Origin: Octadecabacter sp.
Lineage (GTDB): Bacteria; Pseudomonadota; Alphaproteobacteria; Rhodobacterales; Rhodobacteraceae
NCBI GenBank assembly: GCA_018608045.1
Contig: JABBAI010000097.1
Location: 14,541-64,341, forward strand
Direction of reading: 5' to 3'
DNA: 49,801 nucleotides
In this document: positions 43,392 to 49,801 of the stretch, piece after piece
How positions within the stretch are numbered: position 1 is the first letter of the stretch
How the letters are laid out: each line of letters starts with the position of its first letter
Translations under genes and position numbers: made by a program
Notes under the pieces: generated by a model
Database searches by the model: none
The model's input: the letters and a program-made list of their open reading frames with translations, nothing else
Told to the model about the DNA's origin: nothing

Positions 43392-46351
43392 GATTTTGTT
43401 CCTTCGATTGTCAGCGCGTCGTCAACGAGCGCGGCTTGTTCTGCTTTGTGACGTGATGCCAGACCCGTCGCGGGGGAGGCAGCTGCGGCGCGGCCTGCGT
43501 AAACAGGGCGCGTGTATGGGGCTTTGATCCGAGTGAGAACCCATTCAATGTTGGGTTCCATGAATGACCAAGCGCCTTGGTTTTTGGGTTCTTCCTGACA
43601 CCAGACCATGTCTGCGTTGGTGAAGCGTTCCAATTCCTTAACCGCGGATTGCGCGGGGAAGGGGTAGAACTGTTCAAAACGCATGATGTAGATGTCGTCG
43701 ATGCCACGGGCATCACGTTCTTCCAGAAGGTCATAATAAACCTTGCCAGAACACATGACCACACGCTTGATCTTGTCATCTGCGACCAATGTGGTGTCCG
43801 AATTGCCGTATTGGGCGTCGTCCCACATGATGCGGTGGAACGATGATCCTTCTTGGAATTCTTCTGCCTTGGACACAGCCATCTTGTGACGCAAAAGCGA
43901 TTTCGGCGTCATCAAAATCAACGGCTTGCGATAGCTGCGGTGCAATTGGCGACGCAAAATGTGGAAGTAGTTCGCAGGCGTCGTACAGTTCGCCACGATC
44001 CAGTTGTCACCGCCACACATCGTCAGGAACCGTTCCAGACGCGCGCTTGAATGTTCCGGGCCTTGGCCTTCATAGCCGTGGGGCAGAAGGCAAACGAGGC
44101 CGGACATGCGCAACCACTTGCTTTCACCAGAACTGATGAACTGGTCAAACATGATCTGCGCACCGTTGGCAAAATCGCCAAACTGGGCTTCCCACAAGGT
44201 CAGCGCATTTGGTTCAGCCAACGAGTATCCGTATTCAAAACCGAGGACCGCATACTCCGACAACATGGAATCGATAACTTCGTAGTTCCCCTGACCCTCA
44301 CGGATGTGGTTCAGCGGGTAAAAGCGTTCCTCGGTGTTTTGGTTGATCAAGGCCGAATGACGGTGGCTGAATGTGCCGCGCGCACTGTCCTGACCGGACA
44401 GCCGGACAGGATAGCCTTCGGTGAGCAGCGATCCAAATGCCAAAGCTTCGCCAGTTGCCCAATCGAAGCCTTCACCAGTTTCAAACATCTTGGCCTTGGC
44501 GTCAAGAATTCGACCAACAGTCTTATGCAGGGGGAAGCCGTCGGGCGCGGTGGTCAGTGCCTTACCGATTTGCGTAAACGTGTCTTCCTTGATCCAGGTT
44601 TTACCGCGCTGATACTTGTCCTTCGCGCGCTGATCGAGGTGGGACCACTTGCCATCCAGCCAATCGGCCTTGTTTGGTTTGTAATCTTTACCGACTTCGA
44701 ATTCCTCGTTCAGGTGGGCCTGAAACGCGGCTTTCATATCCTCAATCTCGCCTTCGGGGATCAGCCCGTCACGCACAAGGCGTTCGGTATAAAGCGTCAG
44801 CGTAGTCTTCTGCTGCTTGATCTTTTTATACATGACGGGATTCGTGAACATCGGTTCATCCCCCTCATTGTGACCAAAGCGGCGGTAACAGATAATATCC
44901 AGCACCACATCTTTGTGGAACTTCTGGCGGAATTCTGTTGCAACGCGCGCCGCGTGAACCACAGCCTCTGGATCGTCACCGTTGACGTGGAAAATTGGCG
45001 CCTCAACAACCAACGCGTTGTCGGTCGGGTAGGGCGATGAGCGGCTAAAGTGCGGCGCAGTCGTAAACCCGATCTGGTTGTTCACAACAATATGCATGGT
45101 GCCGCCGGTACGGTGGCCGCGCAGACCTGAAAGGGCGAACCCTTCGGCAACAACGCCTTGGCCCGCGAACGCGGCATCGCCGTGCAGCAGGATCGCCATG
45201 GATTTCGTGCGATCCACATCTTTTGTCTGGTCTTGTTTGGCGCGGACCTTGCCGATGACGACAGGGTTCACAGCCTCAAGGTGGGACGGGTTCGCTGTCA
45301 GCGACAAGTGCACTGAATTGCCGTCAAATTCACGATCAGAGGACGCGCCGAGGTGGTATTTCACATCGCCCGATCCATCCACGTCTTCTGGCTTGAATGA
45401 CCCGCCCTGAAATTCATTGAAGATCGCGCGGTAGGGTTTGGACATGACGTTGGCAAGCACGGACAAACGCCCACGGTGCGGCATGCCGATCACGATATCC
45501 TTGAGGCCAAGTTGCCCGCCGCGTTTGATGATCTGTTCCATCGCAGGGATCAGGCTTTCACCGCCATCAAGACCGAACCGCTTGGTGCCCATGTATTTGA
45601 CGTGCAGGAATTTCTCAAACCCTTCGGCCTGTACGATCGAATTGAGGATCGCCTTGCGGCCTTGCTTGGTGAAGGTGATTTCCTTGTGCGCGCCTTCAAT
45701 CCGTTCTTTCAGCCAGCTTGCTTCTTCGGGATTGGAAATGTGCATGTACTGCAACGCAAACGTGCCGCAATAGGTGCGCTTAACGATGGCCAAAATCTCG
45801 TTCATCGAGGCGACTTCGAGGCCGAGCACATTGTCGATAAAGATCGGGCGATCCATGTCCGCTGCCGTAAAACCATACGACGCAGGATCAAGTTCGGGGT
45901 GTGGTGTCTGGTCGCGCATACCCAATGGATCGAGGTCAGCAACCAAATGCCCACGGATGCGATACGCACGAATAATCATCAAAGCGCGGATTGAATCCAG
46001 CACCGCGTTGCGCACCTGTTGCTCAGAGATTTCAACGCCCTTGGACGCGGCCTTTTCCTTGATCTTTTTGCCTGCGGCTTCGGGTTCCGCGGCCCACTGA
46101 CCATCAAGCGCTTGGGTCAGATCATCGTTGGGGACAGGCGGCCAATCTTTGCGCGCCCAAGACGGGCCAGCGGCCTCTGCCTTGGCATCCGCAGGTGTGT
46201 CGCCCAAAGACCGGAAAAACGCCTGCCAGCTTTCATCGACCGCACCGGGATTGTCGGCGTAGCGGGCATAAAGCTGTTCGATATATTCCGCGTTGTGTCC
46301 TTGCATGAAGGATTCCGCATGGAATTGGTCGTTGGGGGATTGGTCAGTCAT
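43388..46351 (-). CDS. sucA: 2-Oxoglutarate dehydrogenase E1 component
   Basis: A 987-residue thiamine-diphosphate decarboxylase that starts the oxidative conversion of 2-oxoglutarate to succinyl-CoA. The N-terminus has the E2-binding region with FLQG-like [17 protein letters not shown]. Conserved stretches include [14 protein letters not shown] and the [13 protein letters not shown] thiamine-site region; the C-terminal half shows [14 protein letters not shown] and [20 protein letters not shown]. Length is typical. It overlaps odhB by 4 bp and follows a small membrane-protein gene by 24 bp. Confidence 0.97.
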   Translation of the reverse strand: MTDQSPNDQFHAESFMQGHNAEYIEQLYARYADNPGAVDESWQAFFRSLGDTPADAKAEAAGPSWARKDWPPVPNDDLTQALDGQWAAEPEAAGKKIKEKAASKGVEISEQQVRNAVLDSIRALMIIRAYRIRGHLVADLDPLGMRDQTPHPELDPASYGFTAADMDRPIFIDNVLGLEVASMNEILAIVKRTYCGTFALQYMHISNPEEASWLKERIEGAHKEITFTKQGRKAILNSIVQAEGFEKFLHVKYMGTKRFGLDGGESLIPAMEQIIKRGGQLGLKDIVIGMPHRGRLSVLANVMSKPYRAIFNEFQGGSFKPEDVDGSGDVKYHLGASSDREFDGNSVHLSLTANPSHLEAVNPVVIGKVRAKQDQTKDVDRTKSMAILLHGDAAFAGQGVVAEGFALSGLRGHRTGGTMHIVVNNQIGFTTAPHFSRSSPYPTDNALVVEAPIFHVNGDDPEAVVHAARVATEFRQKFHKDVVLDIICYRRFGHNEGDEPMFTNPVMYKKIKQQKTTLTLYTERLVRDGLIPEGEIEDMKAAFQAHLNEEFEVGKDYKPNKADWLDGKWSHLDQRAKDKYQRGKTWIKEDTFTQIGKALTTAPDGFPLHKTVGRILDAKAKMFETGEGFDWATGEALAFGSLLTEGYPVRLSGQDSARGTFSHRHSALINQNTEERFYPLNHIREGQGNYEVIDSMLSEYAVLGFEYGYSLAEPNALTLWEAQFGDFANGAQIMFDQFISSGESKWLRMSGLVCLLPHGYEGQGPEHSSARLERFLTMCGGDNWIVANCTTPANYFHILRRQLHRSYRKPLILMTPKSLLRHKMAVSKAEEFQEGSSFHRIMWDDAQYGNSDTTLVADDKIKRVVMCSGKVYYDLLEERDARGIDDIYIMRFEQFYPFPAQSAVKELERFTNADMVWCQEEPKNQGAWSFMEPNIEWVLTRIKAPYTRPVYAGRAAAASPATGLASRHKAEQAALVDDALTIEGTKS

Positions 46352-46375
46352 GAGGATGCCTCATTGAAGGAGAAG

Positions 46376-46798
46376 TTATATCGATTTTTGGTCGTCGGTC
46401 ATGTTTTGTCGATCCGACTTGAAGTAGGCGATGGCCGCAAGGGCAGTCAAAACAAAGAGGCCAAAACCGCCAGCATAAATAAGTAATTCCGCGATTGGGT
46501 TTGACCCACTTGGTGCGCCCGTCATGGCAACGATGATACCAATGGCCGCCACAGCCCCAATCACGATAAGAATACATGCCACGACGACCCACATCACGCT
46601 GATGCCAACCGTGCGCAACCGCAGGGCGATAACGGTGGGGATAGTGAGGAGGAGCGCGTAGACCACATAGTCGCGGATCCAACGCACCCCATATTGCGGA
46701 TCAAGATTGAACAGCAGGGTAATTCCAGCAAGGCAAAGCAACAGCGTAACCAACAATGCTGTGCCCGATATGCGCCATTTGGAGGGATTGAGTTGCAT
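46376..46798 (-). CDS. Uncharacterised four-span membrane protein between sucD and sucA
   Basis: A 140-residue protein with hydrophobic segments at about 12-31, 42-60, 66-92 and 105-127, and a short polar C-terminus (KSDRQNMTDDQKSI). I do not recognise a family. It starts 13 bp after the sucD stop and ends 24 bp before sucA, all on the same strand, so it is part of the TCA operon. A role in anchoring or in succinate/2-oxoglutarate handling is speculative. Confidence 0.7.
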   Translation of the reverse strand: MQLNPSKWRISGTALLVTLLLCLAGITLLFNLDPQYGVRWIRDYVVYALLLTIPTVIALRLRTVGISVMWVVVACILIVIGAVAAIGIIVAMTGAPSGSNPIAELLIYAGGFGLFVLTALAAIAYFKSDRQNMTDDQKSI

Positions 46799-46811
46799 TG
46801 CCTGAATACCG

Positions 46812-47693
46812 CTACCCGATTGCCTTCAGCACAGCCTCGCCCAGTGTCGCGGGGCTGGATGCCACAATGATACCAGCGGATTTCATCGCTTCGATCTTGC
46901 TCTCCGCATCGCCTTTGCCGCCAGCGACAATCGCGCCTGCGTGGCCCATCCGACGGCCGGGAGGGGCCGTGCGGCCGGCGATGAAGCCAGCAGTCGGCTT
47001 CCAGCGGCCCTTTTTCTTTTGTGCCGTCAGGAATTCTGCGGCTTCTTCTTCCGCAGATCCACCGATTTCACCGATCATGATCATTGAATGTGTCTCGTCG
47101 TCGTCGAGGAACATGTTGAGGATGTCGATGTGTTCGGTGCCTTTGATCGGGTCACCACCGATGCCAACAGCGGTGGACTGGCCAAGGCCGGAATCCGACG
47201 TTTGCTTCACCGCTTCATAGGTCAGCGTGCCAGAACGCGACACAACACCGACCGATCCACGCTTGTGGATGTGGCCGGGCATGATGCCGATTTTACATGC
47301 GTCTGGCGTGATCACACCGGGGCAGTTCGGGCCGACAAGACGGGATTTGGAGCCGTCCAGCGCGCGTTTGACGCGCATCATGTCGAGGACTGGAATGCCC
47401 TCGGTGATGCAAATGATCAGCTCCATCTCGGCGTCAATCGCCTCAAGAATTGAATCAGCGGCAAACGGTGGCGGGACGTAAATTACGGAGGCGTTGGCCT
47501 GCGTCACATGCATCGCTTCGTGCACTGAGTTGAAGATCGGCAGGTCAAGATGCGTCTGACCACCCTTGCCCGGTGTCACACCGCCCACCATTTTGGTGCC
47601 GTACGCAATTGCCTGTTCGGAATGGAACGTGCCCTGCGAACCGGTGAGGCCCTGACAGATGACTTTGGTGTTTTCGTCGATGAGAATGGCCAT
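46812..47693 (-). CDS. sucD: Succinyl-CoA synthetase alpha subunit
   Basis: A 293-residue subunit of the enzyme converting succinyl-CoA to succinate with ATP or GTP formation. It has the CoA-binding [15 protein letters not shown], the PNCPGVITP segment, and the phospho-histidine region [15 protein letters not shown] with His251. It starts 52 bp after the sucC stop, on the same transcript. Confidence 0.97.
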   Translation of the reverse strand: MAILIDENTKVICQGLTGSQGTFHSEQAIAYGTKMVGGVTPGKGGQTHLDLPIFNSVHEAMHVTQANASVIYVPPPFAADSILEAIDAEMELIICITEGIPVLDMMRVKRALDGSKSRLVGPNCPGVITPDACKIGIMPGHIHKRGSVGVVSRSGTLTYEAVKQTSDSGLGQSTAVGIGGDPIKGTEHIDILNMFLDDDETHSMIMIGEIGGSAEEEAAEFLTAQKKKGRWKPTAGFIAGRTAPPGRRMGHAGAIVAGGKGDAESKIEAMKSAGIIVASSPATLGEAVLKAIG

Positions 47694-47745
47694 GTTGTTG
47701 GCTCCTTAACGTCTGTATGGCAGGCTGATCCCGCCAGAATTGGGT

Positions 47746-48939
47746 TCAACCTTTGACGGCTTTTACGATCTTTTCAGCGCCGTCTTTCAGATCATCTGCT
47801 GCGATGACGTCCAGACCGGAGTTGTTGATGATGGCTTTGCCCTCATCAACATTAGTACCCTCAAGGCGCACAACCAGTGGCACCTTTAGGCCGACTTCTT
47901 TGACAGCTGAAACAACGCCTTCCGCGATCACATCACAGCGCATGATACCGCCGAAAATGTTGACCAGAATGCCTTTGACCTGCGGATCAGACGTGATGAT
48001 CTTGAACGCCTCTGTGACCTTTTCTTTGGTGGCACCACCGCCAACGTCGAGGAAGTTTGCAGGTTCAGCACCATACAGCTTGATGATGTCCATAGTCGCC
48101 ATCGCAAGGCCGGCACCGTTGACCATACAGCCAATTTCACCATCCAGCGCGATGTAGTTCAGATCGAATTTGGACGCGGCCAGTTCTTTGGGGTCTTCTT
48201 CGGTTTCATCCCGAAGTGACGCGATGTCGGCGTGGCGATAGATTGCGTTGCCATCAAATGCGACTTTGGCATCAAGCACCTTCAAATCACCCTTGTCAGT
48301 GACGATCAGCGGGTTGATTTCCAGCATCTCCATGTCTTTTTCGGTGAACGCTTTGTACAGCTGGCCCATCAAGGTGACGCACTGCTTGATCTGCTGGCCT
48401 TTCAGGCCAAGCGTAAAGGCCACGCGGCGGCCATGAAACGCCTGATACCCGGTCGCGGGATCAACGGTGAAGTTGATGATCTTTTCCGGCGTGTTCGCGG
48501 CTACTTCTTCGATGTCCATGCCGCCTTCGGTCGACACAACAAAGCCAATGCGCGATGTCTGACGATCGACCAGCAGGGCGAGGTACATTTCAGTTTCAAT
48601 GCCACTGCCGTCTTCGATGTAGATGCGGTTCACTTGCTTGCCCGCCGGACCTGTCTGATGTGTGACCAAGGTGCGGCCCAACATTTTCTTGGCTTCCTCG
48701 GCTGCCTCGGACGCGGATTTGGTCAGGCGTACACCGCCGGCCTCACCTGCGTCGGCTTCTTTGAATTTACCTTTGCCGCGGCCACCTGCGTGGATCTGTG
48801 CTTTGACCACCCAAAGGGGTCCGTCCATCTCACCGGCGGCGGTTTTCGCGTCCTCTGCCTTGAGAACGGCGCGGCCATCGCTGACGGGTGCGCCGTACGA
48901 TGCCAAAAGTGCTTTCGCCTGATATTCGTGTATGTTCAT
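47746..48939 (-). CDS. sucC: Succinyl-CoA synthetase beta subunit
   Basis: A 397-residue ATP-grasp subunit. The N-terminus [16 protein letters not shown] is invariant for the family; [13 protein letters not shown] and the metal/nucleotide region [14 protein letters not shown] are present, with [10 protein letters not shown] in the C-terminal CoA-ligase domain. It is the first TCA gene in this operon. GAAGGA lies upstream of the ATG. Two palindromic boxes lie 97-131 bp upstream. Confidence 0.97.
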   Translation of the reverse strand: MNIHEYQAKALLASYGAPVSDGRAVLKAEDAKTAAGEMDGPLWVVKAQIHAGGRGKGKFKEADAGEAGGVRLTKSASEAAEEAKKMLGRTLVTHQTGPAGKQVNRIYIEDGSGIETEMYLALLVDRQTSRIGFVVSTEGGMDIEEVAANTPEKIINFTVDPATGYQAFHGRRVAFTLGLKGQQIKQCVTLMGQLYKAFTEKDMEMLEINPLIVTDKGDLKVLDAKVAFDGNAIYRHADIASLRDETEEDPKELAASKFDLNYIALDGEIGCMVNGAGLAMATMDIIKLYGAEPANFLDVGGGATKEKVTEAFKIITSDPQVKGILVNIFGGIMRCDVIAEGVVSAVKEVGLKVPLVVRLEGTNVDEGKAIINNSGLDVIAADDLKDGAEKIVKAVKG

Positions 48940-49035
48940 GACGTGTCCTTCGTCTGTGTAACTGTTGCCCCAGCTATAGACGTATTAAACACAAGTTCAG
49001 AACGGCTTTTTGACGGATTGGCCGAAAAAGCGACA

Positions 49036-49070
49036 TTTGTGATCACACTCTGGAAAAGTGTGATCACAAA
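49036..49070. promoter_or_regulatory. Twin GntR-type operators upstream of sucC
   Basis: TTTGTGATCACACT (49036-49049) and AGTGTGATCACAAA (49057-49070) are mirror copies. Each contains the perfect palindrome TGTGATCACA, and their centres are 21 bp apart (two helical turns). Together they also form a 14-bp hairpin with a 7-nt loop, so a terminator for an upstream minus-strand gene is the alternative. The same core is in front of the GntR gene at 37823-37838. Confidence 0.65.
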
Positions 49071-49106
49071 TTAATTATCGGTTAGCGCGAACATAGTAAA
49101 TATGCG

Positions 49107-49325
49107 CTAAACACGGAAGCAGCGCTGGGTTTGTGGCCCGCAACGCAGCGGGTAGCGGTCAAAGATTGGATTGGCGCTGCCGTTGACGCCTGGGCAGCCG
49201 TTTGCACCGTCCCGCAAGAACGAAACATCGTTGCCGTTGTTGAGGAAGGCAGAGCTGTTGCCTCCACCTGCGCCGCACCCGCTGAGTGTGATGGCGCAGG
49301 CCGCCATAATCAGTGTTATTTTCAT
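49107..49325 (-). CDS. Small predicted lipoprotein
   Basis: A 72-residue protein with a lipoprotein signal peptide: MKITLIMAACAITLSGCGAG, lipobox LSGC with Cys17. The mature part of about 55 residues is Gly/Asn-rich with three further Cys (GANGCPGV, PLRCGPQ, QRCFRV). GGAG lies seven bases upstream of the start. I know no function. It ends 37 bp from the operator pair upstream of sucC and may be transcribed towards it. Confidence 0.6.
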   Translation of the reverse strand: MKITLIMAACAITLSGCGAGGGNSSAFLNNGNDVSFLRDGANGCPGVNGSANPIFDRYPLRCGPQTQRCFRV

Positions 49326-49392
49326 GTTATACTCCGAGTCCTTCGTAAGCCGAATTTGATGTCTTGACGGCTGGGCTTGGAACGATTCAGCT

Positions 49393-49801
49393 ATGCCTAT
49401 GATCCGCCCTGATTTTCTTTCGTCAGCAGACCGCCTCGAGCTTGAGGCTTGCGTGCGTCGTCAGCGCGAAGACCATGGTATTGCCCGCCGGGCAAATGCG
49501 ATCCTGCTTCTGGACGATGGTAAATCCTGCCAAGAGATTTCGGACTTTCTGTATCTGGACGACGATACCATCCGGAGCTGGTATAAGAGCTACCGGCAAG
49601 ATGGCTGGGATGCGCTTGCCTTCGACGGCTGGAAGGGCAGTCAGTCACGTATGACACAGGCACAGGAGGCTGCGTTGTGCGGTTGGCTGGAGGCACGCTT
49701 CTGTCCTTCGACGGTCGAGATCAGGGCCCATGTGGTGGCTGAGTTTGGTCTGAACTATTCCCATTCTGGCTGCATCAAACTTCTGGCCCGACTGGGCTTT
49801 G
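49393..49801 (+). mobile_element. IS630-family transposase, 5' part
   Basis: A frame starting at ATG 49393 stays open to the window end (136 codons), so the gene continues outside. The N-terminus reads RLELEACVRRQREDHGIARRANAILLL (two HTH helices follow), then SCQEISDFLYLDDDTIRSWYKSY, the HTH pattern of IS630-type transposases. The DDE catalytic domain would lie beyond the edge. The left inverted repeat and TA duplication should fall in 49326-49392, but I cannot define them without the right end. Confidence 0.8.

Noticed and set aside
44051-45040. Long plus-strand open frame opposite sucA
   Set aside because: Antisense of strongly conserved sucA sequence; GC-rich codon bias produces such frames.
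47308-47315. Another GTGATCAC inside sucD
   Set aside because: It encodes part of the conserved CPGVITP segment of SucD and has no extended palindrome.

Overview
The window looks like chromosomal DNA of a marine alphaproteobacterium of the Roseobacter/Rhodobacteraceae group. This is inferred from protein character and gene order: an sucC-sucD-sucA-odhB-lpdA run, a fused mrpAB antiporter gene, a smoK/mtlK/xylB polyol cluster, TIGR02300 (FYDLN) and TauABC-like proteins. No marker gene allows a genus call.

Layout. 1-3396 (+): end of a polyol catabolic operon (mannitol dehydrogenase C-terminus, ABC ATPase, xylulokinase). 3401-7985 (-): glycine cleavage genes gcvT-gcvH-gcvP behind a tandem glycine riboswitch. 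8200-10287 (-): DEAD-box RNA helicase. 10705-14236 (+): TauABC-like ABC importer with 26-27 bp tandem repeats between its first two genes and a permease carrying a large extra domain. 14330-24810: reductive pyrimidine catabolism. An eight-gene minus-strand operon (beta-ureidopropionase-type amidohydrolase, 86-aa orphan, dihydropyrimidinase, 163-aa membrane orphan, complete ABC importer) diverges from rutR across a perfect RutR-type operator; preT-preA form a second minus-strand unit with a weaker candidate operator. 25491-31408 (+): mrp Na+/H+ antiporter operon with fused A-B subunit. 31405-33933: IclR regulator divergent from a GMC oxidoreductase. 34036-34875: YghU-type glutathione transferase. 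35073-36498: decayed hexuronate locus (uxuA without its N-terminus, joined to the tail of a GntR/FCD gene) next to tRNA-Ala(GGC). 36633-39315: FYDLN protein, YgjP-like metallopeptidase, GntR regulator and a TerB-like protein. 39445-48939 (-): the TCA operon sucC-sucD-orf-sucA-odhB-orf-MAPEG-lpdA. 49107-49801: small lipoprotein and the start of an IS630-type transposase cut by the window edge.

How the parts work together. PreTA, HydA and the amidohydrolase give a complete route from uracil/thymine to beta-amino acids, with a probable dedicated importer and a uracil-type regulator. The most interesting regulatory signal is a palindrome with core TGTGATCACA. It lies immediately before the start codon of the GntR gene (37823-37838) and occurs twice, with centres 21 bp apart, upstream of sucC (49036-49070). 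This suggests that the GntR protein controls the TCA operon and its own gene. I found no CRISPR array, phage, toxin-antitoxin or defence locus. Most of the window is core metabolism; the novelty lies in regulation, two orphan proteins inside the pyrimidine operon, an unusual permease and a deletion scar beside a tRNA.
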